Below, in pieces: positions 48,182 through 61,568 of a stretch of DNA of 64,000 bases (position 1 is its first letter; every line of letters begins with the position of its first letter). The DNA is from Filobasidium wieringae (Eukaryota; Basidiomycota; Tremellomycetes; Filobasidiales; Filobasidiaceae), in NCBI GenBank assembly GCA_001600055.1, contig BCIV01000001.1, forward strand, positions 737,774-801,773, in the 5' to 3' direction. Below the pieces are notes generated by a model. That model worked only from the letters and a program-made list of their open reading frames with translations, searched no databases and was not told the DNA's origin. The position numbers and the translations under genes were made by a program.

Positions 48182-48622
48182 CTTGAAAGTTATTTTGGAC
48201 GGTCTCTTGTCAACCGGAATGATGTTGCTGCTGAGCAATCAATAGATATGATGCTGACTGATGATCTGGCAAGGTTTGGTGTCAAGGGAAGTAGTGTGAA
48301 GGTGTACAAGATGAAAATGGTAGCAGCAGTGACTGTTGTTGATGGTTGTGTTGGATGTTAGTTCAAGTACACTCTCAGTCATGCCAGTTCCCAGGACAAC
48401 GCGTCGAATCTTTCACGTGATCAGGATGTCGTGCCCTCCACTTTAGTCTCATCCTTGCTCATAATCCCTTTCACGTCGATTCTCGATATCGCTCGTTCCC
48501 AAAAGCCTTGTACAGAAATTTCAAGTTGATAGACATATCACTACCTCAAAGCCTTTCGACACTCACTAGAAACTTCACCGCCTCAATACAAATCAAGACA
48601 AGGCCGTTGAAAGGAAATAATA
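48182..48622. other. Divergent intergenic region, HDA1 / RVB2
   Basis: About 440 bp between two chromatin-factor genes, with a TCACGTGA site near the middle. No gene was found inside. Confidence 0.6.
48413..48420. promoter_or_regulatory. TCACGTGA palindrome in the HDA1 / RVB2 bidirectional promoter
   Basis: The octamer lies 232 bp from the HDA1 ATG and 203 bp from the RVB2 ATG, near the middle of the shared promoter. It is the fifth copy in the window. Confidence 0.55.
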
Positions 48623-50528
<1,906 letters not shown>

Positions 50529-50594
50529 AGTGAGAGGGGCTGCGAAGTCGAACGGTCGGTTGTACAAAGACAGAACAATAATATATCAACACAA

Positions 50595-52154
50595 TCACAA
50601 CAGTGACAACAAGCGATTCATCTCTGAACCAGTAACAGGCATCAAGCGGAACAATGGATCTTTATCTAGAGCTTGAAGCATGATTCGAGCTTCCCATGGG
50701 CTGAGTCTGCCAGGTCGCTCGTTACGCTCACTGTCACTGTCAATATTACTGTTGGAATCTCCAGGTTCTAGGATGGGGGATTCTATGTCTATTTCAGCTG
50801 CATTGTGTTCGGAACTACCAGGAGGTGTGAGTGGAGGTACCGTTCTGCACCAGGCAATGATCCCAGTGTCAACCTTGCCGTCTGGAGATGGGGGATCGAG
50901 CTGGTCGGGTGAGCGTCTGGGAGAGCCGTTGGTATCGGCCGTGAAAATTGGAAAAGAAGATCCAAGGGTGTGTTGAACAGCGGCAGAGCGAGTCCTCCAG
51001 CCATGTGTTTGTGCGAGAGAACTAAGATCGCCTCCCACGCGCTCGAGAATGTCGGTCAAATTGACCAAATCGCTCGTTCTTTGATCTGATTCGATGTCGT
51101 CTGCTAGGTTTAGACTCGACATCATCAGCTGATAATACGCTTTCCAGCTGTCCATGCGATTGTCTGATGTGCCGAGATGCCAAGGGAAAGGTCTCCCACA
51201 ATCGAACCTATCAGTTGTCAAGCCGTCTACGTACTCTAGTAAGCCAGCAAGGTTGGTACGTCCATCAGTCCGGAGGAACTGCGAACAATCATCGGTCAGT
51301 TCGATGCAAAGCGTAAGTGGTTCCGTGTCGACATCAAAGGGTGTGGCTGCTGCCATCCCCTCGACAACTGTACTCTGTCGGTGTCTTTGTCGTTCCAACT
51401 GATTTGTGGGTATCATTAATGTACGAAGGAATCGGTCGTTGATACCTAGGAAGCCCAGGAAACATCCGAACAACTCGTACATCTCGAACGCATAGCAAAT
51501 CGTTTGTGCAAATCCTTCGATGAGTTTGTCTCGCTTGTGTTTTAAGGTCGCCTGAGACAGTATGACCTTGTATTCGCCAAAAGCAGTCATCTTCCACACC
51601 TGTTCGAACTCGACTGTACAGCTAAAGTCGGGTTGAGATAGGCCAGCTGAAGTGGAACTCGAAGTCTGCGCATCAATGCTTCTCTGAGCCGCAGTCGAAC
51701 GCTTATTGGGTGGGGGTCGAGGACCCGACTGGGTCGTGTTGCGTTCTTCATGCCAAGCTCTTAGACCACGAGCCAGAGCATTGTCGTAGATTTTTCTGAT
51801 ACGACATGAGCGATATGCTTCAGGCCCGCAAAGTTGCCAGAGTCCAGGTGGTCGGCCAGTCGTGACCTTTACAGGCTGGCCGGCCTTCTTGTAAAACGCC
51901 CTCGTCCATATCGCCGTGAAGTTGACGTCCACTTCGACTTCGCCCGACATCTCCCCTAAGAACTGTTCGAAGTTGACGTCGCGAAATTCATGAAAGCCTT
52001 TCCACCAGAAGCTCAACCTGCGATAAGCCTCGGGAGGGCGCTGTCCGAGTAGAGTCTGACGATCTGAATCAGCGAGGGGTAAAGGTAGATATCGTAAGAT
52101 GATTTGTAGCATTGCTTGCAGACGTTGCAGGATAGCTAGGAGGATTTGAAACAT
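50595..52154 (-). CDS. Intronless protein of unknown function with hydrophobic N-terminus
   Basis: A single 519-codon frame from an ATG (MFQILLAILQRLQAMLQIIL). The first 28 residues are hydrophobic or amphipathic, suggesting a signal anchor or membrane-binding helix. The middle contains Trp/Tyr-rich segments (RRLSFWWKGFHEFRDVNFEQ, PPGLWQLCGPEAYRSCRIRK, YAFEMYELFGCFLGFLGI). The C-terminal third is acidic, Ser/Pro-rich and probably disordered (ESPILEPGDSNSNIDSDSER), closing LFRLMPVTGSEMNRLLSLL. I recognise no domain. Length, composition and an ATG start make it a probable real gene; the lack of introns is unusual among these neighbours. Confidence 0.75.
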   Translation of the reverse strand: MFQILLAILQRLQAMLQIILRYLPLPLADSDRQTLLGQRPPEAYRRLSFWWKGFHEFRDVNFEQFLGEMSGEVEVDVNFTAIWTRAFYKKAGQPVKVTTGRPPGLWQLCGPEAYRSCRIRKIYDNALARGLRAWHEERNTTQSGPRPPPNKRSTAAQRSIDAQTSSSTSAGLSQPDFSCTVEFEQVWKMTAFGEYKVILSQATLKHKRDKLIEGFAQTICYAFEMYELFGCFLGFLGINDRFLRTLMIPTNQLERQRHRQSTVVEGMAAATPFDVDTEPLTLCIELTDDCSQFLRTDGRTNLAGLLEYVDGLTTDRFDCGRPFPWHLGTSDNRMDSWKAYYQLMMSSLNLADDIESDQRTSDLVNLTDILERVGGDLSSLAQTHGWRTRSAAVQHTLGSSFPIFTADTNGSPRRSPDQLDPPSPDGKVDTGIIAWCRTVPPLTPPGSSEHNAAEIDIESPILEPGDSNSNIDSDSERNERPGRLSPWEARIMLQALDKDPLFRLMPVTGSEMNRLLSLL

Positions 52155-53805
52155 TCTATGTATATAGAATATCTATATGGGCCCTTGTTATGATGGTGGA
52201 GTACGTAGAGTAGACGAGTAGCGCGAGTAGTCAAATAGTTAGGAGCAGTAGCAAGGCGAGATAAGATGATGACGACTACCACCTGCAGCGCGAGACGGGA
52301 TGTGACACCTGGTAGAAGCGCTCATTCCCCTGACAAAGATGTAGGGGACAAGCAGAAGCGCGAATCTTACCCGTCTAAGCGCGTCAGTATCGACCGCCGG
52401 GATCCGGCATGGAACCTTTGCAGAACACCACAAAATTACATTTTATACGTTGATTTGATTGTTTATTGCGTTGAACGAGTTCGATGAGTCCATAGGTTCA
52501 TCATGAAGAATGACAGATGATGAAGCCAGTGCGACAGTCCACAGGAGAAGAGGGAGGGGTCGGATTCGAAGATGTGGCAAGGCGTTCGGAAAAAGGGACG
52601 GTTCGGAATCGGAATCGCAATTACCGGTTGGTCGGTGCTTGGCGAGCAGATATGGCAGATAAGATTACCATCAGACACCACAACCCCGAGCTTCGTGATC
52701 AGATGCGCCAGTTTTACTGCATAAAGACGAGCAATGCGACGTTTATAAACTTCATGTAGGCCTTTGCTTTCAAGGGACGGACGCTCATGAATCCAGAGCG
52801 CAAGGTCGTCTTGGCGCAGGATACCGGGACTCAGCCAGAAAAGCCAATGGCGAGGTTTGATCGGCGCAAGCGAGTCGATCGCTCTTGCGCGCGAATACGC
52901 GAAACGAGCAGCGAGCAGGAAGAAAAAAGGCAGAAAGACTCCCGGGATGGGGGGGAACCGGGGACACATACCTGTAGCCCGAATAGACTACAATCCTATG
53001 AGCGGTCAGAGAAGGAGGTCGAGGGGTGAGGTTGTGGGACGTGTGCTCTGCTTCGATGTGTGTCGGGGGATTGCGATGATTCTACGGGGTTACCCCAAGA
53101 AGCAGTCGGTCGGAGCGATTCTTCTTTGTTTCCGCGATTCTTCTGGTTTTGAGATCAGAGACCGAGGGGAATTCCATGTGCACCACTTCTGCTCGCAATC
53201 TCCCTCATTCTGGATGAGCTCCGTGTATGCGCCTCTCCGCATCGCTGTCCCACCTGGCTTCATTCTTACCTTGTTATCAGTTCCACTTGTTACAGCAACA
53301 GTGCTGTAGCCGTCCCAGTGTAAATCTGCCTGTGATCGGTGATCCGAATCGCAAGGAGAAAGCCCAACACGCCTAAATTACATTAAACTTCACGCGCGAC
53401 AAGTATCTCTTCGTCATATAATCACCACTTTCGTTTCAACCTCGACCTCGCTTTCAGACCTGGATTCATTCAGACTTGAACCGCCGACAGGACCTACTCC
53501 TAATAGACATCATATCATCACACTGCTGAACCGGTCTAAGCACTTCAACACTGAACACAATCTATTCGAGCTCCCACCGAACGTGCGGTCGAAGTACAAG
53601 GAAGGAGAAAAGGTCGTGGAAGAAGACGAACCGAAGAAGAACAGGAAGAAGTCGTGAAGCTGAGAAAACTAGTTGTCCTCTCGATAACTAGAATTAACGG
53701 GTGACCGTAATCGCTTCAAGTCAAGTCAGTCAAACTCAGTTCCCCTCAGCGCATTTGCATCATCGTCTAACCGGATCATCCTGCTCCGACACAGCTTCAA
53801 CCCGC
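52155..53805. other. Gene-poor region and long leader of the Q-rich regulator
   Basis: About 1.65 kb. A 168-codon minus-strand frame (52463-52969) and a 150-codon plus-strand frame (52857-53309, no ATG at its start) overlap each other and show no domain. From about 53400 the sequence is a CT-rich likely 5' leader for the gene starting at 53806. Confidence 0.5.
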
Positions 53806-56800
53806 ATGCTACCCAGCTCGACGAATGGCCATTTCGACGGTGTCTCAACCGACGGGCAGGACTACAAGAAGGATATAGCTCAGAGCATCTTCGATTTTGC
53901 TGGCTTTGCAGAAGGATCTGGAATCATAGGAGACGACGGGTTGTCCAACGGGATATACCAATTCGGGTATAACGGAGACACCTTGTCTCCTCCTTCACCT
54001 GCAACGTAAGACTCTGACTGTTGACTGGCTGAGCGAATAGGAAGGCTTACCCATTCACTTCGTAGCATCGCAAGTACAACAGATCTATCGGGGGGCGATT
54101 ATCTGCCCCCTGAGACTGCTTCGTCTCAACGTTCTTCCCTGTCCAACAACGACTTTGAGCCTTCCGCCTACAACCACGGGCATAGAGCAAGAAGCGTCTC
54201 GCAGCCGACGAGCTTTGTGCAGAGGAAGACGAATCTATCACTCCAGATACCTCACAATCCTCCTCCCCCTTTTCCCACTCAGCAACACCAACATCACCAA
54301 CAACAATCACAGCCTCAATCACAACCTCAACAACAGCAACCGCATCAGACTCAGCACTACCCCAGCTACGACAATTCTACCTCCTACCATGTGAATCCTA
54401 TGACAGGCTTCTACCCCGATAGTCCAGCTCATCAGATGGGCGCTCAGGATTATTTCAATATGCCCTTCTCTTCCGATGGGGATGTCATGATGAGCTCGAC
54501 CAACGGGGATCACGACCAGACGATCCAAGGGACAAATGCCACCCTGGTGAAACCTTGGATGGACAACAAATATGGTTACCGACTGCCTATCTCTCAACCT
54601 TCTTCCCCCGTGAGAAGTGGCTATCCTCCGGGACAGGCGCCTTATGCGGGTCATCATTTCTCTCAGGGCAGGCCGAGAGGGTTCACGACGAGCGATGTAC
54701 AGGGACATGCTTTGTTGGCAAATATGAGCGGCTATAGGACTGCCATGCCTCAGCACCAGCAGCATCAGCAGCCGCAGTCGCAACAACAGCCGCCCCCGCC
54801 GCAACAAATGCACGTTCAATCGACCCCCCAAACCAACCCCAATCAACCTCCTGCTTCTCCATATGGGTACAGTCCAGTCGAACCGACAGGTTATGGAATG
54901 CCACATCCACTGTCCAATGTGGGTACTCCACAGTCGGCGCAAATCGTGGCGTTATCGGGCATGTCCAATGGAACCCATTCGCCTTTCCAGAACACGATGA
55001 ACATGCATGGGTCTCAGCAATCGCCCATCAGCCCCCCTCCAAACGGGCAACAGACGTTCATTGATGAGGCAGTCGCACGGATGCAAGACCCGAACAACGT
55101 TAATCAGGCAGGAATAAACGTGAATTATAATCAGCCAACACCTGTCAATTTCCGACTGGCAGAACCGGTTAGCAAGAATCCTGTGCCTCATCTGGAAAAT
55201 CAGGCCATGTCATACTCTGTAGGTACACAAGACATGCAGATGGAACCGCAAGCCATGTCGTTATCGGCATCGCAGGCCTCCTTTGCACCTTCTGGAGCAG
55301 GGTCAAAGCAGGGTTCTGGTTCAAGGATGGAAGATATGATTACGGAGCCACAGGCAAGGAGTTTGATTTTGGAAAGTAGGAGGTCTTCTACTTCCACCGG
55401 ACCAGCTCTTGCAGGTCTGAGTACGCCCGGTCCAGCTCAGAAACCAGCTGGCTATGCCGTGAATAACGGATCTATGACTCCAGATATCTCTAAGCAAGTC
55501 CAGGAAAAATTGACTTTCTTGGACAAGTAAGTCGATGCGAAAGACCTGAATACGTACCCTCTAGCTAACCCATCGTCATGGACAGTCTGGCCAACTCGGT
55601 AGCGCAGGCTAGACAAGAAATCTTGCTAGGCCATGCTAATGCGGCTGACGAATATATCACGGATGTCGGGAATGCTATCATCGAAAAGGCTCTTTCGCCG
55701 GAGAATATCGCCAATCCTACCCCTTCCTTGAATCTGACATTGCCTGGCCTCGGGAGCATTGTTCAAGCGTCTCAAGCACCGTCTTTAGCCCCTTCGCCGT
55801 CGATCTCGTTGGCCATGACACCCGTGAATAACATATCAAATTCAGACGGCATGTCTCAACAACCAGCACTGGCGCCACCTTTCGAGTTGAAGCGATCACG
55901 AAGTGTCAAGCGATCTGCTCCGGAATCGCCGCTCCTGACTAGTTCAGCAATGAACAACAAGCACATAAAGTTGGGAGAAGTCAATAATGCGGAGATCGTC
56001 TCGGCCCCAGTCAGCGCAGGTCCAGCTACTCCGATACCTGGCTTGGTGCATTCGCATTCGTTCCCTGAAGGTCCCCTACCTACCCTTGTCAACCATCCTG
56101 GCCTTATGAACTTGCCAATCGCACCGGCGTCTCCTATAAATACCAATTTGCTAAGTGCTCAGGCAGTGAGTCGGCCTCCCACCGTCCCTTCACCATTAGG
56201 TGACCCAGCAGGTCCGATGATCATGGATAATTCCTTCTCCGCCGAACAAATCGCGGAGTTCATGAACACCCCTATTAACACTCCTCAACCTGGGTGGCAC
56301 TATGGTATGGCGCCGGCATCAGAACTTGTCATGGCGTCTCAAATAGAACCGTTTTCACAAAACGCGAACATGCCGGTCATCCAACAGACCACTCCTTCGC
56401 GTCGTGGATCTATTGTAGATGGCCGTCTAATTTCCCATCGCCCGAACCTAGGGATGTTGGGAACTGGAGTTGATGGTAAGACTATGAGTACACCCGTGGT
56501 TCCTACTATGGCTAGTTCCGGTCAACATAATATGTCAGCTACCCTCGCTATGACTTCGACGCACCAAGGCCAGAATCCAGCACATGGACGCTCCGGTACC
56601 TCGCAACCACCTTCTGGACCGAATGGTTTTGGTAACTTCACCGGCGCAGGTGGAGATGGTGTATTGGCAGGAGGCGACGGTTTTGGAGGTGACAGCGATA
56701 GTGATTCGGACGACGACGGTCCTCGGAAACTCAAGAGAAGGCGCAGCTCAGAAGCAGTCACTGCACCTCCAGGAACACTGATCCAGCCTCCTGATCTAAT

Positions 56801-58069
56801 TTCTGCCGAGATGCGTGCGCAACTGGATAAGATTTTATTCGATTTCCTGAACAGAGTTTGCTCTGATCGTAAGTCACTGTGAACTGGCAGCGTGATCCAG
56901 CTCACTCACCGCTCCATCACTTAGTTGAGTACCACGATGCAAAGGGGGAGCTGCTTCATCAAGCGTTGATGCCCAAGAAAATGGCAAAGCTTGACGAATC
57001 TCCTGACTTTAGACCTTTCAAATTCCGGATACAAGCCTTTACGAACGCTTTTGCAGAAGAAGTGAGATCATCCGTCTACTCAACATCACTTCTACGCTAA
57101 CCTTTGAAACACAGCTACAACGTCTAGGGGTACTTGAAGAAACTTTGTCCGCTAAGAAGATCAAGTCCTACCTCTGGAACCAGAAGCTCATTTCGCGATT
57201 CAACGACGACGGCAAGAAGTCGAAATCCAAGGGAAATCATATCTGGAATGTGGACGCAAAGAAAATGTCTGATGGAACCTGGATTTTCCGCGAATTCAAG
57301 CGGAAAATCGCGCCACCACCACCTACCCGAGCGTTCCTTGGAGCAATGTTCTCCTGGACGCCACGTGTTTGGGACCCTCAGGCTTCAACAGCCGATCTCA
57401 AAGTCTCGTTCAGTTCGCCGCCTGGCACTCTCCCCCGTTGGTTGACATGGCAAGACAACGTCCTCACTGGAACACCAACAGACAGCGATACTCACACCAC
57501 TGTCACTGCTATCGCTAACGTGAGTAGTTCCTCCTTTCTTTCCAAGCATCAACGCGTAATTGACGTATTCATCTCTTTAGTTCCTGGATTCCGCTAATAT
57601 CGAGCATCAGCTATCTTTGACCTTCCCTATCCATTTGACACGCGTTGGAGATGAGTAAGTATTCCGAAGCGGTGTCTTGACTTCTGCTTACCGATTGCAC
57701 GTTTATTCGTAGCTCCTCGACTGTTTTCCCGACGGGGCCGAGCTATATTTCGGTTCTTCCGCCCCAATCTACGGCAAGTCAGGATACATCGATGACTGGC
57801 TTCTCTGAGTGAGCGAACAATCCTGCACACGCTGTAAAAACAAGTACTAAAACATGTGTCTTTCTAGCCACAGTTCCATGAACGTGGCATCGAACTGGCC
57901 AGCACACGAGTTTCCCCAATCGAATCCTAATGTCTTCCGACCCACATCACCTCGACCACAACAAATTTCCCATTCTTCTCAGGTGTTCGCTGCATATAGC
58001 AACGTGCCAACTGTCCAAGGATCGCATTCGCAATTCCAATCGGATGCAGGACCTTCTCATCAAACATAA
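53806..58069 (+). CDS. Large Q-rich putative transcriptional regulator with a cadherin-like (He-PIG-type) segment
   Basis: The start chosen is MLPSSTNGHFDGVSTDGQDY; the open frame upstream has no ATG. The first ~450 residues are Gln/Pro/Ser-rich with CAA/CAG tracts (HQQHQQPQSQQQPPPPQQM). A Ser/Pro-rich middle has basic patches (KRSRSVKRSAPESP, PRKLKRRRSSEAV). The C-terminal ~300 residues look folded: LEYHDAKGELLHQALMPKKM, KIKSYLWNQKLISRFNDDGK, IWNVDAKKMSDGTWIFREFK, then FSWTPRVWDPQASTADLKVS and PRWLTWQDNVLTGTPTDSDT. The last stretch resembles dystroglycan-type cadherin-like repeats. About eight exons. NLS-like and Q-rich features suggest a nuclear regulator; no DNA-binding domain is recognised and I give no gene name. 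Confidence 0.82.
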
Positions 58070-58270
58070 CCCAAAAGAGAATGGGCAAACCCGCTCTCAA
58101 ATCTCGAGTCAATAGGAAGAAAAAAGTTGTATAGAACGACAAGCCCCATGAGGAAAGATACCCAAAGCTTACATGCAGCTTGAGCCTACAGCAACCTCTC
58201 ATATGCTTAAGATGCGATATCACAAGATTTATACATACGACTCTCATCGCTTATCGTGGTCGATACAAAG

Positions 58271-60176
58271 GTTACGGCTGGCTAACATGCTCAGTTTCGC
58301 TTTCTACAATCAAGATCCGCTTGAGGACCGCTAACACCGCTCGTAACGCCTTGGTCCAAGATTCTTCCGCTTCCGTACTTTGCACAACGCTGCTTCCTGG
58401 TACTGCTCCAACTATCCCTAGAGATGACATACCCATGTTTGCAGATAGCTTGATGGGATGTCCCGCTATCTTATCCTTTGTGATGCTGTGAGTTCGACAT
58501 CAGCTCTAGTGGGGTGGAAACGTCAAGGCGAGATCTAGCTTACTCCAATCCGCCCGTGGCCCATCCTTTCTTGATCGACTTGCCATAGGCGATCATCTGC
58601 CTCAGACAATCCAGCATACCGACAAGAGCGTAATTGAATCTTCTATTTTGCAACCACCGCGCGGGTGACAAGTCGGTTGATGCAAAACTATAGAGCTCAA
58701 TCAGCTGTTCTATACATGTTTTCGATGTATGAGCCCACAGGTGGTCACATACAGCTCATATACGTTCTTCGAAGGCGGAAGTTCCTCTATACGCGAAATT
58801 GATCCCATCGGCACGATGTTGTAGCTATCGCGTGTTCAAGTCAGCGCCCATTCTTCCATGATCCTATTCCAAAAACTTACGATTCGAAAGTCAACCCAAT
58901 TTTATGCGCGATTCGATGGATACACAAGGCGACGAGACCTAGAGCGGCATTGATCTCGACCCAATCGACCCAAGGACGACCTCCTAATCTCAGCCCATTG
59001 ATTGTGCCTACTGTTTGACTGGTACCGCTTGGAACAGTAGATGCCCAACGATCACTGTGAGAGCCATTGACCGGGTTGTTGGAGGATCTATGTGGCACTT
59101 GAGGATCACCCAGAGGGACGTGTCCAATCTGAAACACATCGTTGTATACGTTGGTACTTTCCAGCCGTCTAAGCGTCTGGGTAGCCAATAAATGCAGGGT
59201 TGTTTCGGTCCTGAGCTGTGCCTCTAGCTCTACGTTTCGAGACTGAAGCTGTTCCCGTTCTTCTAGAAATTTGATCTCCTCCAATTCCAGCTGCTTATCT
59301 TCTTCTAACATGTCCTTCAGTTCTTGTTCAAGAGCTCTTTCTTCCTCTTCTGCTGATCTTAGATCGTCCATCAGGCCCCCTTCCTCTTGCTCCAGCTTCT
59401 GTTTCCTGACCTTCAACTCTTCAAACTCGTCATGTTCCGCTGCGAGAGTACCTTTCGCTTTCGATTCGTCACGTCTCATCTGCCATTCCCTCTCAAACGA
59501 GATGTAGGCATCTCGTTCTATCTGAACATCTTCTAGCTTCTCTTGAAGAATACCTTGCAGCAAAGTCGCGCAAGACGTGCAGAGAGGATGATCTATTCCG
59601 GTAGTAGAAGATAGTTGCTGTAGCAGGTAATCGACAGTTCCAAGAGAAGATACCCTATGAGAATCAGAATTTGCTTGATCTTATCAGGCCAAGATTAGTG
59701 GAAACTTGACAAGCCATGGGCGACCGGACGACATACCGCTCTGCAGAAATCCATCTGGATAGGAACCTGAAAAACGGGGAACGGTTTCGATTTGACTCTG
59801 ACTGAGCAGAATGAACGATTCTGCAGGTCCGATTCGAGCCTTTCTACTTCGTTCCGTCGATTGTGCCTGTAGATATGCATCTTTCGATTCCTGAGGACCA
59901 GGTACCTTCCCTATATCCCTCGGTGATCCAGCTAGTTCCAATCGACTTGCTCTAGAAGCATCTGGAAAGACTGCAGTCAGGCCACTGATGTTGATAGAAT
60001 TACATTTCTGGGCTCACCGATTAACGTCTTTTGCTGGTTCGGATTGATGTCCTCGAGTGAGGCATCGAGCACTAATGGCTGTCGTCATCAATCGCTTGGG
60101 TTTCAGTCGAAGGCATTTCGCATCTCGACGGCTGCCTCACCTGATAGCACCGCTGGCAGGTGTAGCCATTTAACAT
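58271..60176 (-). CDS. ATG6: ATG6/VPS30 (beclin 1)
   Basis: Beclin is the scaffold of class III PI3-kinase complexes in autophagy and vacuolar sorting. The start is MLNGYTCQRCYQPLVLDASL, with the family CxxC, then NPNQQKTLI. A linker carries SFILLSQSQ, the beclin motif near the BH3-like region. CTSCATLLQGILQEKLEDVQ leads into a long coiled coil (FEELKVRKQKLEQEEGGL to EREQLQSRNVELEAQL). The evolutionarily conserved domain follows: LRRLESTNVYNDVFQIGHVP, GTINGLRLGGRPWVDWVEIN, AALGLVALCIHRIAHKIGLT and YNIVPMGSISRIEELP. The C-terminal helix reads ESWTKALRAVLAVLKRILIV. About ten exons. Divergent from PPIL1. Confidence 0.93.
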
Positions 60177-60505
60177 ATCAAGGATGTACCATCTATCGTC
60201 GTTACACAAGCAGTGGAGAAGCTTGTTGAATATACTTTGAAAGCTTGTGATCTTTCACGACAATGCGAGATAAGGCCAGAGACATATGTGTAAATATCCC
60301 CGTGAAGTTGAATGAAGTTCGCGCTTCTTCTCGATTACAACCTTCAACTAGCAAAGATTCCACATTCTTTGTGTCTGCTCAGACATCCCTCGAACGAACT
60401 CTAAACGGCAGCAACACATTCCGCATTCCTACTGAACCAATCAGAGTCAAGCTACGTCCAAAAGCTCGCCCTGCAAAACCCGTTTCTGTGTCTACACATA
60501 AAGCG
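60177..60505. other. Divergent intergenic region, ATG6 / PPIL1
   Basis: 330 bp shared promoter. The PPIL1 frame stays open upstream to an ATG at 60263, giving a possible 81-residue extension. No TCACGTGA. Confidence 0.5.
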
Positions 60506-61346
60506 ATGTCGTTCGTCACCATCGATACCTCAGTCGGATCCTTGACTGTTGAGTTGTATACTCAGCACGCACCAAAAGTAGGCTTCTCAGGCAAAGCATG
60601 GGCATGCTGATCCACACTGAACAATTCGACCTTCTTCTCTCATCTTTCAGACTTGTCGAAACTTCTCTGAATTGGCAAAGCGAGGTTATTACAACAACGT
60701 GATATTCCACCGAATCATCCAGGTATAACACGACCATCTGTTTGTCGACCTCATAGCTTAGTATTTACGTGAAACGTCTTTCCATAGGACTTCATGGTGC
60801 AAGGAGGAGATCCAACTGGAACTGGAAGAGGAGGAACTTCGATATATGGAGAGAAATTGTGAGCGGGACATCTCTATAGAATCGTTGGCCATCTACTTAT
60901 AGGGCAATCCGTATCTATAGTGCGGACGAGATACATCCGGATCTTCGTTTTGTTGGAGCGGGTATCCTGGCAATGGCGAACTCTGGACCTAACACAAACG
61001 GTTCGTTTCTCTATCGCTTCTTAACCTATGGTTGCGCTCACGTTGAGCCACATCACCCAAAAAATTACAGGTAGTCAATTTTTCTTGACTCTTGGGCCTA
61101 CTCCTTGGCTTGATGGAAAGCATACCATCTTTGGCAGAGTGTCAACGGGAATGAGGACGCTTCAGCGATTAGCAGCTGTTCGAGTGGATTCTAATGACCG
61201 GTAAGAGGACGATAACGAAACCTCTGTCGGTTCTTACGGTTTGCTTATGCTCTGCCGGCTCTCATAGACCTGTGGAAGAAATCAAGATACATCGTGCAAG
61301 ACAGGGAGACGCTGCTGCTCCAGGTACCGAATTGGTGAAAGCTTGA
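60506..61346 (+). CDS. PPIL1: PPIL1-type cyclophilin (spliceosomal peptidyl-prolyl isomerase)
   Basis: The start chosen is MSFVTIDTSVGSLTVELYTQ. The single cyclophilin domain follows: APKTCRNFSELAKRGYYNNV, IFHRIIQDFMVQGGDPTGTG (catalytic Arg, Phe and Gln), [70 protein letters not shown] and [27 protein letters not shown] with DEIHPDL places it with PPIL1, which binds Prp45/SKIP in the spliceosome (family knowledge). About six exons. The active-site Trp of cyclophilin A is in the WLDGKH position. Convergent with SHO1. Confidence 0.92.
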
Positions 61347-61568
61347 GACAATGAAACAACGGCATTCTGGTGTATGAACGGTCTTTACAATGCCCAAACC
61401 TATCAATCTTCATGTATCGAAATCATAAGGGCGTGGCAAGGCAGAGCAAGGTGCTTGTAGTATCGAGTGTGGTGGTAGTTATTATAATCTTCCTATGTGC
61501 AGCCTGGTAAAATTGGTATAAGCAGCTCGTGAGTGTGTCGTTAGAGGCCGCTTGACATCGGTATTCGT

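Noticed and set aside
48182..48238. Upstream extension of HDA1
   Set aside because: The extended frame begins at TTG; the first ATG is at 48181.
52463..52969. 168-codon minus-strand frame with a hydrophobic start
   Set aside because: Overlaps an equally open plus-strand frame, has no domain and no clear exon partners.
53701..53805. Upstream extension of the Q-rich regulator
   Set aside because: The extended frame begins at GTG and contains no ATG before 53806.
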